From positions 1 through 64,000 of the forward strand of contig NZ_NOXS01000030.1 of NCBI RefSeq assembly GCF_002251735.1: DNA of 64,000 nucleotides. The letters are read 5' to 3'. Shown here piece by piece: positions 52,100 through 62,863 of the stretch; positions within the stretch are counted from its first letter, which is position 1; every line of letters starts with the position of its first letter. The position numbers and the translations under genes are program-made. Under the pieces are notes generated by a model. It did no database searches. It was not told where the DNA came from and saw nothing but the letters and a program-made list of their open reading frames with translations. The DNA is from Elstera cyanobacteriorum (GTDB taxonomy: Bacteria; Pseudomonadota; Alphaproteobacteria; Elsterales; Elsteraceae).

Positions 52100-52135
52100 A
52101 AAGGGCTGTGCCGGGATAACCCCGACACAGCCTTT
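52100..52135. terminator. Bidirectional hairpin between convergent genes
   Basis: The arms AAAGGGCTGTGCCGGG and CCCCGACACAGCCTTT pair with one bulge and one wobble, separated by about four bases. It lies between the stops of the peptidoglycan-binding gene and the tyrosinase gene. The flanking T-tracts are short, so it is a weak or stem-only terminator. Confidence 0.6.
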
Positions 52136-52139
52136 CGTC

Positions 52140-53615
52140 TTAGAGCGCAACCAGTTCCAGCGAGCCAATCTGCGGCGCAGTACCATCCTTCGGCTTACCC
52201 GACGGAACCAGCGTCACCGTCAGCTCGTCGCTACGATTTTCCGATGCCAGCTTATCCAGCACCGGCGTGACATAGAGGTTCTGAGACACGGCACCCGGCC
52301 CGTGACCGTGACCCGCCGACAAGGCGAAGAAACCGACCGAGCCGACGAAATAATCTTCAGTCGGCGGCGCCCCCTGCGGCAGCCCCAGGTAAACATCGTA
52401 GACAATCCCTGGCCCACCGTGGCTGGTGATATTGCCAATCGACAGAAAGACCGCCCGTTCGCTGTTCGGCTTGGCGGCGGCCAGCAGACTGCTACGGCTT
52501 TCGACCGGCTTGACGGTGGTGACCACCGGCTTATCGGCGAGGGTAATGGCGGCACCGACCGTATCGGCCTTCGCCAGCACGGCCCCGCTCGGCACCATGC
52601 TGGGCGTGGCGGAGAGCAGCGCCGAACCAGACGCGGCCCGGCCCGGGGGCAACAGATAGGCATCGTAAGAAATGCCCAGGTTATTGAGGTTCAGAACGCT
52701 GGCAATGGTCGGCGTGACCCGCTGCCCGCGCCCGTTGACGAAGGTATATTGCGTGCGGCCCCAGTCCGAATCGCCCGAGGGATTTTGATTGCCGAGGCGG
52801 TTCCAGCTCGCCCACACGCGATCAATATTGCAATGGTGAATCCAGAACACTGGATCGCCCGCCGCCGTCGGCACCGACCCCATACCGTTGCCATTGCCGG
52901 TATAATCATGAACGCGGCCGTGCAAGCCGTTATCCAGCGTATTGCAGAAACCCTTCGAGCCACCATAGGTGCGGATCAACATAGAGTCGGTATTGAGCGC
53001 CGACGAGGGGCGGCCCGTGGTGATCGGCTTGCCTTCGTTGGAATAGCTATTGCGCTGCGACCGATAGAGTGCGCGGTACAGCGCATCGTTCGGGCGCAGA
53101 AACTCCGGCGGCAGCGCCTGATAGCTGGGATTGGTATAATCCCAATAGGGCAGGGTAAAGGAAGGCTGGTTCGAAATGACACGGATAATGTCTTCGAGAT
53201 AATTCACATACATCCGGTGCCAGGGCAGGAAATTATCGATGAGATATTGCCCGCTGCTGGTCGGATAATGCGGCTGACAGGTGCCCCACATGGCCAGCGC
53301 CAGTTGCGCATTCGGCGAGGTTGTTTCGCCGTAGACCCTGCGCACCATCGCCGGGATATCTTGGATCGAAGTCTGACCCGGAAAAGAATGCGTATACCAT
53401 TGGAACGTCCAGGAGCGCGGGTCGCGCTGATCCAGCCGCATCATCTTGCCGACTGCATCGGCATAGATCGCCAGCATGCGCCGCCCCTGGGTGCTGGTAG
53501 CGGAATAGCGCACAATCGGCATTTGCGCGGCGGCGCGGGGAGCGGTTAGATCGAGAAGGCCGAGCGCGGCGGCGGCGCTCCCCCCAGCGAGAACGGAACG
53601 GCGGGATAGGCGCAT
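52140..53615 (-). CDS. Tat-exported tyrosinase/polyphenol oxidase
   Basis: A 491-residue type-3 copper oxidase with a Tat signal (SRRSVLAGG, hydrophobic run, AAA). Candidate CuA ligands are His76, His116 and His133 (FLPWHRMYVNYLE), the second preceded by a Cys in TCQPHY that could form a thioether. CuB ligands lie in LHGRVHDYTG (His232, His236) and FWIHHCNID (near 260). The C-terminal 110 residues resemble the lid domain of plant-type polyphenol oxidases. It oxidises phenols to quinones, perhaps giving melanin. GGAGG lies 7 bases before the ATG. A related lid-like protein gene is just upstream. Confidence 0.92.
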   Translation of the reverse strand: MRLSRRSVLAGGSAAAALGLLDLTAPRAAAQMPIVRYSATSTQGRRMLAIYADAVGKMMRLDQRDPRSWTFQWYTHSFPGQTSIQDIPAMVRRVYGETTSPNAQLALAMWGTCQPHYPTSSGQYLIDNFLPWHRMYVNYLEDIIRVISNQPSFTLPYWDYTNPSYQALPPEFLRPNDALYRALYRSQRNSYSNEGKPITTGRPSSALNTDSMLIRTYGGSKGFCNTLDNGLHGRVHDYTGNGNGMGSVPTAAGDPVFWIHHCNIDRVWASWNRLGNQNPSGDSDWGRTQYTFVNGRGQRVTPTIASVLNLNNLGISYDAYLLPPGRAASGSALLSATPSMVPSGAVLAKADTVGAAITLADKPVVTTVKPVESRSSLLAAAKPNSERAVFLSIGNITSHGGPGIVYDVYLGLPQGAPPTEDYFVGSVGFFALSAGHGHGPGAVSQNLYVTPVLDKLASENRSDELTVTLVPSGKPKDGTAPQIGSLELVAL

Positions 53616-53711
53616 AGATACCTCCACTGGTTGTGCTCAGCGGATGATATTCTCATATGTCGATGAATACAATTTATGGATTTATATTTATGGTTTTGAG
53701 CAACCAAAACG

Positions 53712-54179
53712 CTAATTCGGTAGAATTTCCAGTCCCAGTCGGTCGATGACCACCCGTCCTTCGGCCCCAGCGGCATCGCCGGGACCGGGGACCAACCGCA
53801 GAGCGGGATACGCGCCGAGCGGCAGACCGGTGACATCAAAAACCAGCGTTCGCCCTTGTGCCGCCGGTAGGGTTTCGGGTGCAGGCAAGCCGAATAGGCT
53901 CAGCGTGCCGATAAATTGCCCCGGCCCAGCGGCAGAATCGCTCAGCCAAAAAAGATCGTAAAGCGCCGGTTGCGCCACCGACCGCCGCACCCCCTCGAGC
54001 ACTAAAACCCGCCGCGCTGCGCTGCCCGGCGCGAGGGAAAGCGGCGGCAAAGGCAAGATAACCGGCGCCCCGGTCAAGACAATCGGCACCCCGCCTTGGG
54101 CCTCGGCCCGGCTGAACGCTAGCCCGAAGGCCAGGACAGCGGCGATCCCGCCGCAAAACCATCGTGATACAGACGGCAT
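53712..54179 (-). CDS. Secreted protein resembling tyrosinase C-terminal domain
   Basis: A 155-residue protein with a signal peptide (ending RAEA), followed by a beta-rich domain. Its ALYDLFWLSD...FIGTLSLFGL...RLGLEIL pattern tracks the C-terminal domain of the neighbouring tyrosinase (YDVYLGLP...FVGSVGFFAL...IGSLELVAL), so the two may be homologous. A role as a removable cap, copper carrier (caddie) or exported partner of the tyrosinase is plausible. It lies upstream on the same strand with 96 bases between, and its own start at 54179 is chosen for the signal peptide. Confidence 0.65.
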   Translation of the reverse strand: MPSVSRWFCGGIAAVLAFGLAFSRAEAQGGVPIVLTGAPVILPLPPLSLAPGSAARRVLVLEGVRRSVAQPALYDLFWLSDSAAGPGQFIGTLSLFGLPAPETLPAAQGRTLVFDVTGLPLGAYPALRLVPGPGDAAGAEGRVVIDRLGLEILPN

Positions 54180-54374
54180 GGCCCGCTCCGCGATTGATAT
54201 CTCGATATGTTGTCCGCCCCAGTAGCGATGACAAGAGGGGGACGCATGCCTGAAAAGCGGGCACATGCCGTTTTGGGGCTTTACCCGCCCCCGACCATCT
54301 GGTCAGCTAAACGCAATTTTAGAGAGAGGCTGGCCCGACATCGCCCGCCGCCGCTGACCGATGGACCTAATATT

Positions 54375-56483
54375 ATGCCGCTCGATACCGCCGCGAAAAC
54401 CACCGCCGGGTCTTTCAAATCCTCTGCCTGCCCGCATGATTGCCCCGCCACCTGCGCCCTTGAGGTGGAAGTGCTGCCGGATAACCGCGTCGGGCGTTTT
54501 CGCGGCGCGTCGGACAATCCCTATACCGCCGGGGTTTTATGCGCCAAGGTCGGGCGCTATGCTGACCGAGTGCATCACCCCGACCGTGTGACCCAGCCCC
54601 TGCGCCGCAGCGGGCCGAAGGGCAGCGGCCAGTTCACGCCGATTTCCTGGGACGAAGCGCTCGACGAAATCGCCGCGCGCTTCAAGAGCATCGCCGACAC
54701 CTATGGGGCCGAAGCGATTTGGCCCTATTATTATGCCGGGACGATGGGCCAAGTGCAGCGCGACGGCATCAACCGCCTGCGCCACGCCTTGGGCTATTCC
54801 GATCAAAAGCGGACGATCTGCACCGCCCTCGCCCGTTCCGGCTGGGTGGCGGGCACCGGCTTCGAGCGCGGCACGAGCGCGATGGAAATGCTGGGCAGCG
54901 AAGTCATCGTCATTTGGGGCGGGAACCCCGTTACCACCCACGTCCATATCGCCGGGTTGATGAGCAAGGCGCGCAAGCAAAACGGCGCCAAAATCGTCGT
55001 GATCGACCCCTACCGCTCTCCGACGGCCGAACTGGCCGATGTGCATCTGACGCCGCTGCCGGGCACCGATGGGGCGTTGGCCTGCGCGATCATGCATGTC
55101 GCCTTCCGCGACGGGCGGGCCGACCGTGCCTATCTGGCAGCTCATACCAAGGACTGGCAGGCCCTGGAAGCCCATCTGGCCGATAAAACCCCCGCCTGGG
55201 CCGCCGCGATCACCGGGTTGACCGTCGCACAGATCGAAGATTTCGCCGCGCTGTATACCGGCACGCAGAAAAGCTATCTGCTGCTGGGGTACGGCTTCAG
55301 CCGGGTGCGCAATGGCACGCTGAACGTCCATTCCGTCGCCAGCCTGCCCGCCGTGACCGGCGCGTGGCAGGTGCCGGGCGGCGGGGCTTTCTGGTCCTAC
55401 GGTGGGCCGCTCTATAAGCTCGATAAGCGCTTGATCGACGGCACCCCCTTCCGCCGTAAAGATGTGCGGGTGATGGACATGAGCCGTATCGGCGCCGCCC
55501 TGACCGGGCATCTGACCGGTGACCGGTCAGAGCTGCAAGACGGGCCACCGGTGATGGCGCTGCTGATCCAGAATACCAATCCGATGGTGGTGGCGCCGAA
55601 CAGCGCGCTGGTAGCGCAGGGCTTCGCGCGTGAGGATCTGTTTACCGTCGTCCACGAACAGTTCATGACCGATACCGCCAAAATGGCCGATATCGTGCTG
55701 CCCGCCACCATGTTCGTCGAGCATGACGATCTCTACACCGCAGGCGGGCACGGGCATTTGCAGGTGGGGATGCGCCTGATCGACCCGCCGGGCGACTGCC
55801 GCTCCAACCACGACCTGATCGAAGCCCTGGCCGCGCGCCTTGGTGTTGCCGATAAGCCGGGGTTTGGTCTCACGGCGCGGGAGCTGATCGACCGCACGCT
55901 GCAGGCGTCCAATTACCCTAGCATTGAAACCTTCATCGCCGACCGTTGGGTTGATTGCACCCCGACCTCGGACGAGGGGCGGTTCCAGAACGGCTTCGGC
56001 ACGCCCGATGGCAAGTTCCATTTCGCCCCCGATTGGACCAGCGTTGGTATCGACGATCCCAGCCTGCCGCGCCTGCCGGATCATTGGGACGTGATTGCCG
56101 CGCGCGATGAAACCCATCCCTTCAAGCTGATCGCCCCGCCCGCGCGCCAGTTCTTGAACTCTAGCTTTTCCGATGTCGGCGCGTCGCGGGTGCGCGAAGG
56201 CACGCCGACCCTGCTGATCCACCCGGACACGGCCGCCGCGCACGGCATCACCGCCGGGGATACGGTGACCGTCGGCAATCCGCAGGGTTCTGTCACCCTA
56301 ACCGCAGCCCTGCGCGACGGGATGAACCCGGCGCTGCTCGTCGCTGAAGGGTTGTGGCGAAATAATGATTTTCCCGAAGGGATCGGAATCAATACACTAG
56401 TGTCGGATGTCAGTCCGGCGCCTGCGGGCGGTGCGGTATTTCACGATACCGCCGTCTGGCTGAAGTCCCAGGGGCGCCGCTAA
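54375..56483 (+). CDS. Molybdopterin oxidoreductase with 4Fe-4S cluster
   Basis: A 702-residue catalytic subunit of the DMSO-reductase/formate-dehydrogenase class. The N-terminal cluster is CPHDCPATC with a fourth Cys in GVLCAKVGRY, a C-x3-C-x3-C-x27-C spacing. The Mo-cofactor domains follow, with YYYAGTMGQVQRDG, IWGGNPVTTHVH and, at the C-terminus, the molydopterin dinucleotide-binding domain (PARQFLNSSF, HGITAGDTVTVGNP). No Tat signal is visible, so it is cytoplasmic. No beta or gamma subunit gene is adjacent. Electron partner and substrate are unknown. Confidence 0.9.
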   Translation: MPLDTAAKTTAGSFKSSACPHDCPATCALEVEVLPDNRVGRFRGASDNPYTAGVLCAKVGRYADRVHHPDRVTQPLRRSGPKGSGQFTPISWDEALDEIAARFKSIADTYGAEAIWPYYYAGTMGQVQRDGINRLRHALGYSDQKRTICTALARSGWVAGTGFERGTSAMEMLGSEVIVIWGGNPVTTHVHIAGLMSKARKQNGAKIVVIDPYRSPTAELADVHLTPLPGTDGALACAIMHVAFRDGRADRAYLAAHTKDWQALEAHLADKTPAWAAAITGLTVAQIEDFAALYTGTQKSYLLLGYGFSRVRNGTLNVHSVASLPAVTGAWQVPGGGAFWSYGGPLYKLDKRLIDGTPFRRKDVRVMDMSRIGAALTGHLTGDRSELQDGPPVMALLIQNTNPMVVAPNSALVAQGFAREDLFTVVHEQFMTDTAKMADIVLPATMFVEHDDLYTAGGHGHLQVGMRLIDPPGDCRSNHDLIEALAARLGVADKPGFGLTARELIDRTLQASNYPSIETFIADRWVDCTPTSDEGRFQNGFGTPDGKFHFAPDWTSVGIDDPSLPRLPDHWDVIAARDETHPFKLIAPPARQFLNSSFSDVGASRVREGTPTLLIHPDTAAAHGITAGDTVTVGNPQGSVTLTAALRDGMNPALLVAEGLWRNNDFPEGIGINTLVSDVSPAPAGGAVFHDTAVWLKSQGRR

Positions 56484-56533
56484 GAAGCGCAATTTTTAAC
56501 GACATTCAAGGCATTCTGCGCTAAGAGAGTCGC

Positions 56534-57064
56534 ATGGCAGGAAACCGGGACAGTATTCAAAAAGCGCAGGAACTTGATCGGCTGATCGAGCAGACCAAGA
56601 AGCGCGTCGATCAATTGGTTGCTGATGGGATGAAATATGCCCAGAGCGGCCAGATTTCGTCGATGGAGCGCTCGGTCACCAATATTCAGATTTTCATCAA
56701 GAATCCGAAGCTGCCGCGCGATTTGATTCACGAGGCGCAACGGTCGATCGTGAAGATGGAGAAGGAAGGCTATATCTTCTATATCGACGATCTTCTGTCA
56801 AAAGCCCGTGATGCCGCCCAGGACCAGCGGCTAAAGCAGAAAGTCGCCATTTTGAATATGGTGAAAGAATATCTGCCGAAAGCCATGAAAGCCGGGGCGA
56901 GCGAGGAGTTCCGTAACTCGGTTGAACGCCGGGTAGAGCTGATCGATCTGACCGGCAACCCAACCGCCCCGGCAGAAACCGGGTCGCGCGCCAAACCGCT
57001 TGATAAGCTGAAATCGCTGCTGCCCAACCGCGCCAAACTTTTTGGGGGCGATGATCAAGGGTAA
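56534..57064 (+). CDS. Helical coiled-coil protein coupled to MscS channel
   Basis: A 176-residue, almost fully helical protein with heptad-like spacing (KAQELDRLIEQTKKRVDQL near the N-terminus) and a disordered Pro-rich C-terminus. It has no signal or TM. I do not recognise the family. Its last 14 bases overlap the start of the MscS channel gene, so it is probably translated with it and may be a cytoplasmic partner. AAGAGAG precedes the ATG. Confidence 0.7.
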   Translation: MAGNRDSIQKAQELDRLIEQTKKRVDQLVADGMKYAQSGQISSMERSVTNIQIFIKNPKLPRDLIHEAQRSIVKMEKEGYIFYIDDLLSKARDAAQDQRLKQKVAILNMVKEYLPKAMKAGASEEFRNSVERRVELIDLTGNPTAPAETGSRAKPLDKLKSLLPNRAKLFGGDDQG

Positions 57065-59270
57065 GGCCGTCGCCCACCTGCTTGGGCTGGTGGCGCTGCT
57101 GCTGATGGCCGTGGGTATCCTGGCGCCCTCGGGGCGCGCCGCCGATCCGGCCCCCGTTGTCGTCACGCTAACCGGAACCGAACCGCCCGAGCTTGTCGAT
57201 AAGCTGCTGGCGGCTGCGGCCAAGCAAGGGCGCCCGGTGGAAGTGCGCCTGCGGTCTGCCCCGGTTACCGCTGATCCTCCCCCGTCCCCCGATATTGACC
57301 GCAGCGGCTGGGCGATTCTCTCGGAGAATTTTACCGTCGGCGTCGAATATGGCTGGGACGCCCTACCGTCGATCCGCGCGCTTCCCGCCGATTTGGCCCG
57401 GGCTTGGCGGGACGTTCGCAATGGGACAACGCCCGTCCAGGCCGTGGGAACGGCCCTGTTGATTGCCGGTATCTCGGCCCTGGTGGGCTATGCGACCATG
57501 CGAAGCATCCGCCTCGTCTGGCGACAAGCGCGGCTGGAATGGTCGCCGCTCGATGGGATTGCGTCACGATTGGGGGCGGGTCTTGCGACCTTACTATCGC
57601 ATCTAATCGGGCTGGCGGCCTTCCTGGCCCTCGCCTGGATCGCCAGCGCGCAGCTTTTGCCGGAACCCGATCTGGCGCGCTGGCTGGCCGAAGGGATCAG
57701 CGCACTGGCGATTGGCTTCATCGCCTATTGGGCCGTGGGCGAGTTTTTGCTGGGGCCGGGGCGCCCGCAGCGCCGCTTACTGCCAATCCCCAATGCCGAA
57801 CGGCATTTTCGGCTGCTCCGGCTCTATGGTTTCTGCGGTCCCGCTATTTTGATGACCGTGGATCTCTTCGCAAAGATCGGCAGCAGCCCTTTGGCGATTG
57901 CCGGCTGGTTCAGCCTGACGGGCGGGGCGATCACCCTTTATAAGCTATGGTGGTTTTGGACGGGCCGCGCCGATATTGCCCTGTTGTGCAGTGGCGGCGC
58001 CGTGGCAGGGATCGGGCGGCGGGCGCTGGCAACGGCGGCGCCGGTTTTGCTGATGGCGTCGGCCGTGCTGATTTGGGCCGTCGGGCGGGTTGCCGCCGTC
58101 GCGCCCGATGGGGCACGCTGGGCAAATGCCGCTGGGGCAACCCAAATCATCATCATTCTGGTGCCGATCCTGGCAGCAGGGGTCGCGGCCCTGGTCCGTG
58201 AAAGCGTTACCCTGCGCCGCTGCGCCGAAACGGGGCGCCTCGATACCAACCCGATCCTGAAGGCATGGGGGCTGGTCGCTGCCACAACCTGCGGCATGAT
58301 CGTCTGGGTTCTTGGGCTGTGGTTTATGGCCCGGCTGTGGCAGTTTTTCCTGCTGGAAATCTTCAGCCCGGCCCAGGTAGCGGCGCTCGAAGGCCCCATT
58401 GCCGTGATTGCCGTGCTGCTGGTCGGCTGGATGGTCTGGAGTTTTCTCGAAGCGCTCTTTCAAGCCTATATGCCGCAAACCCGCGCCGTGACCGGCCCCG
58501 ATGCCGAAGATGAAAGCGCTGAACAGCAGGTGCAAAGCCGGTTCGGGACGATCCTACCGCTCGTGCGCGCAGTCGTTCTCGCAGGGATCGCCGGGATCAC
58601 GGCGCTGATTGCCCTGTCGCGGCTTGGGGTCGATATCGCGCCGCTGCTGGCCGGGTTCGGGATTATCGGGCTTGCCATCTCGTTCGGTTCGCAGGCTTTG
58701 GTGCGGGATATCGTCTCTGGCATCTTCTTCATTGCCGATGATGCGTTCCGGGTCGGCGAATATATCGACACCGGCCGCCTGAAAGGCACCGTGGAGCGGA
58801 TTACGCTGCGCTCGGTCCAGTTGCGCCACCAAAGCGGCTTGGTTCATACTATTCCCTTCGGGCAAATCGCCTCCGTCACCAATTCCAGCCGCGAATGGGC
58901 GACGGTGAAGTTTAACATCCGCCTCGACCGCGATACGGATATCGAAAAAGCCCGTAAGATCATCAAGCGCGTCGGGTTGACGATGCAGGAGGAGGCGGAG
59001 TTTGCCCCGCACTTGATCCTGCCGCTCAAGATGCAAGGCGTCGCGGAGATTGACGATACCGCCATTATCGTGCGGCTGAAGTTTACCTCGAAGCCCGATA
59101 AATCGAGCTGGCTGCAACGGGAAGGCTTGAAGCGCGTCTATGCCGCCCTGCGGGACGCGGGGGTTATTTTCGCCTCCAATGCCGTCACGGTCCGGGGGAG
59201 CGATGCCACCGGCGGGGCCGCGGCTTCGGTTGGCGGCACCGCGCCCATTCCGGTAACCGGCGCGCCTTAA
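57051..59270 (+). CDS. Large MscS-type mechanosensitive channel
   Basis: A 739-residue inner-membrane protein with a signal peptide, a periplasmic N-terminal part of about 110 residues, and about eleven TM helices. The MscS core is at about 480-700: the pore-lining helix (LAGFGIIGLAISFGSQALVRD) with its Gly/Ala pattern, then the VGEYIDTGRLKGTVERITLRS beta domain and the cage. It would release solutes on hypo-osmotic shock. It belongs to the long, multi-TM (MscM/YbdG-like) subgroup, not the 286-residue MscS. Overlaps the coiled-coil gene by 14 bases. Confidence 0.88.
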   Translation: MIKGKAVAHLLGLVALLLMAVGILAPSGRAADPAPVVVTLTGTEPPELVDKLLAAAAKQGRPVEVRLRSAPVTADPPPSPDIDRSGWAILSENFTVGVEYGWDALPSIRALPADLARAWRDVRNGTTPVQAVGTALLIAGISALVGYATMRSIRLVWRQARLEWSPLDGIASRLGAGLATLLSHLIGLAAFLALAWIASAQLLPEPDLARWLAEGISALAIGFIAYWAVGEFLLGPGRPQRRLLPIPNAERHFRLLRLYGFCGPAILMTVDLFAKIGSSPLAIAGWFSLTGGAITLYKLWWFWTGRADIALLCSGGAVAGIGRRALATAAPVLLMASAVLIWAVGRVAAVAPDGARWANAAGATQIIIILVPILAAGVAALVRESVTLRRCAETGRLDTNPILKAWGLVAATTCGMIVWVLGLWFMARLWQFFLLEIFSPAQVAALEGPIAVIAVLLVGWMVWSFLEALFQAYMPQTRAVTGPDAEDESAEQQVQSRFGTILPLVRAVVLAGIAGITALIALSRLGVDIAPLLAGFGIIGLAISFGSQALVRDIVSGIFFIADDAFRVGEYIDTGRLKGTVERITLRSVQLRHQSGLVHTIPFGQIASVTNSSREWATVKFNIRLDRDTDIEKARKIIKRVGLTMQEEAEFAPHLILPLKMQGVAEIDDTAIIVRLKFTSKPDKSSWLQREGLKRVYAALRDAGVIFASNAVTVRGSDATGGAAASVGGTAPIPVTGAP

Positions 59271-59282
59271 CTCTCGCGCGCC

Positions 59283-60233
59283 TTAGGCGCTCTGCCCGGT
59301 CTCCAGCGCCAAAGCCTCTTTCAAAAACGCCACCAGCGCCCGCACCCGCGCCGGGCCGTCGCGCCCGTCTTGGGTAAGGGCATAGAGGCGGGCGTCGCCC
59401 AAGTGCCAATCGGGCAGAACCGGCACTAGGCGGCCTGCGGCCACCGCATCGGCGGCAATCGGCTGGGGCAACGGGGCGACCCCGCCGCCCGCTTCGGCAA
59501 ACCGCAGCGCGCTGGTGAAATCCGACGCCAGGATCGACGGTCGAACAGGAATAACGTGGGGGCCCTCCGCGCCGATCAGCGTCAACCGGGCGGCAGCGCG
59601 CAGTGGCCCGGCGAGAATCAGCGCCTGCGCGGTCACATCCTCCGGCGATAGGGGCTTTCCCCGGGTGTCGAGATAGGCGGGCGCCGCATAGAGTCGCAGC
59701 CGCACCGTACCGAGCAGCAAACCGGGATAGGACAGGTCGGCCAGCGGGCCGAGGCTGACGCGCAGGGCAAGGTCGAGCCGATGGGCGGTCAGGTCGAGCG
59801 GCGCGTCCTGGCCGGTCAAATCCAGCCGCACTTGCGGATAGCGTTGCTGAAAACGCACCAGCAGCGGCGGCAAAACCTGGGTGGCGAAATCGACCGGCGC
59901 CGTCAGGCGGATCAGCCCGTGGAGGCCCTGCCGGGTCTGGCGGGCGGTTTCGGCGGCATCGTCCAGCAGCGCCAGCGCGTCGCGGGTGCTTTGGTAGAAG
60001 CGGCCCCCTTCCTCGGTCGGTGTCACCGCGCGCGGGGTGCGGGCCAGCAGCCGGGCGCCGAGATGGGTTTCCAGCCGCTGCACCCGGCGGCTGATCCCGC
60101 CCTTGGTTTCCCCCAGCAGGCGGGCCGCCGCTGTCAGCGTACCAAGCTCGACCACCGCGCAGAAAGCGCGCAGATCATCAAGCCCGCCGGTCAGCGGTTG
60201 TCCGGGCGGAAAGGTTTCCGGTTCGTCAACCAT
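59283..60233 (-). CDS. LysR family transcriptional regulator
   Basis: A 316-residue regulator. The helix-turn-helix is at about residues 14-75 (DDLRAFCAVVELGTLTAAARLL, KGGISRRVQRLETHLG); the effector domain follows. The ATG at 60233 gives a normal N-terminus; the extension to 60278 is unlikely. It is divergent from the DODA-type dioxygenase gene, with about 80 bases between, and is its likely regulator. A hinge stretch LTAPVDFATQVLPPLLVRF is typical of the CrgA/DhcR-like subgroup. Confidence 0.9.
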   Translation of the reverse strand: MVDEPETFPPGQPLTGGLDDLRAFCAVVELGTLTAAARLLGETKGGISRRVQRLETHLGARLLARTPRAVTPTEEGGRFYQSTRDALALLDDAAETARQTRQGLHGLIRLTAPVDFATQVLPPLLVRFQQRYPQVRLDLTGQDAPLDLTAHRLDLALRVSLGPLADLSYPGLLLGTVRLRLYAAPAYLDTRGKPLSPEDVTAQALILAGPLRAAARLTLIGAEGPHVIPVRPSILASDFTSALRFAEAGGGVAPLPQPIAADAVAAGRLVPVLPDWHLGDARLYALTQDGRDGPARVRALVAFLKEALALETGQSA

Positions 60234-60314
60234 GTGTCGCAGAATAGCGCCCTGCCGCCGGGCGGGCCAGCCTGCCATCTATTGTTCATCACGTTGACCA
60301 CGAAAGCTGCCGCC

Positions 60315-61073
60315 ATGACCCTGCCGACCATTTTCATCGCCCACGGCTCCCCGATGCTGCTAACCGACGAAGCGCGGGTGCAGGGGTTGGCCGATTGGGC
60401 TAAAGCTTTGCCGCGCCCGAAGGCCATTCTGATGATTTCTGCCCATTGGGAGGAAAAGGATCTGGTGATCGGCGCAACGACGCCGCAGCCACTGATTTAT
60501 GATTTCTACGGTTTCCCGGAACCGCTCTACCGCCTGCAATACCCCTGCCCGCCCGCGCCAGCCTTGGCCGACCGGGTGGAAACACTGCTGGCCGGTGTTA
60601 CCCCCGTGCGGCGCAATCCGGCGCGCGGTTATGATCACGGCACCTATGTGCCGCTGCTGTGCTGCTACCCGGAAGCGGACATTCCGGTGCTGCAAATCGC
60701 CATGCCGGACGTTTCGGCGGCGAAGATGATCGAGATCGGCCAAGCCCTCGCGCCCTTGCGGGAAGAAGGGGTGCTGATCATCGGGTCGGGCTATATCACC
60801 CATAATATGCGCATGGGTTTCCACAACGGCGGGCCGCGCGAGTGGGCCGCCAGCTTTGACGCCTGGGTTGCCGACGTTGCGGTGAAAAAAGATGCGGCGG
60901 CGATGGCCGACTATCGCGCAACCGCGCCGGGCGCCCGCGAATCGGCAGACGGCCACTTTCTGCCGCTGCTGTTCAACTTTGGCGCGTCCCTGCCCTATGA
61001 CGAGCCGGTAACGTTTCCGGTCGAAGGGTTTGAGTACGGCTCGTTCAGCCGCCGCTCGGTACAGTTCGGTTAG
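60315..61073 (+). CDS. DODA-type extradiol aromatic dioxygenase
   Basis: A 252-residue class III extradiol dioxygenase of the 4,5-DOPA dioxygenase/YgiD type. It carries the zinc/iron ligand pattern FIAHGSPM (His), SAHWEE (His), GYDHGTYVPL and SADGHFLPLLF (His). It opens aromatic rings such as DOPA. The presence of a tyrosinase gene 7 kb away, which can make DOPA, is notable but they are not in one operon. The start at 60315 gives the standard N-terminus (TLPTIFIAHGS). Divergent from LysR. Confidence 0.9.
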   Translation: MTLPTIFIAHGSPMLLTDEARVQGLADWAKALPRPKAILMISAHWEEKDLVIGATTPQPLIYDFYGFPEPLYRLQYPCPPAPALADRVETLLAGVTPVRRNPARGYDHGTYVPLLCCYPEADIPVLQIAMPDVSAAKMIEIGQALAPLREEGVLIIGSGYITHNMRMGFHNGGPREWAASFDAWVADVAVKKDAAAMADYRATAPGARESADGHFLPLLFNFGASLPYDEPVTFPVEGFEYGSFSRRSVQFG

Positions 61074-61106
61074 GAGAAACGGGAAGACTTGGCCAAATAG
61101 AAGGCC

Positions 61107-61158
61107 AAAAAAAACCCCGTCCACCGAGCAGCAGAGGCACAAGCGCTCGGTGGGCGGG
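61107..61158 (-). terminator. Intrinsic terminator of the ccrM operon
   Basis: A 15-bp stem (CCCCGTCCACCGAGC with GCTCGGTGGGCGGGG, one wobble) and a 14-base loop, preceded on the plus strand by eight A. On the minus strand it ends in eight T, so it terminates leftward transcription from the ccrM/ribbon-helix-helix operon. The nearby rightward dioxygenase gene ends at 61073. Confidence 0.88.
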
Positions 61159-61286
61159 GCCGGGAGAAGAGCGGAGGCGTTGCTCTTCTCTCGATCACTT
61201 ATCCCAGTAAAACCTGAGACAGGTTAATATTTCGTCTCTATTCCTAACGGAATCAAGCCCGAAATCTAAATTTTGGGTCAAATTTG

Positions 61287-62863
<1,577 letters not shown>

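Noticed and set aside
52005-53549. A 514-codon rightward open frame
   Set aside because: It lies antisense to the tyrosinase gene, is Arg/His-rich and has no recognisable domain; a GC-rich shadow frame.
54537-55511. A 324-codon leftward open frame
   Set aside because: Antisense to the molybdopterin oxidoreductase; no family features.
59781-60314. In-frame extension of the dioxygenase gene
   Set aside because: It overlaps the LysR gene on the other strand, and the family N-terminus begins at 60315.
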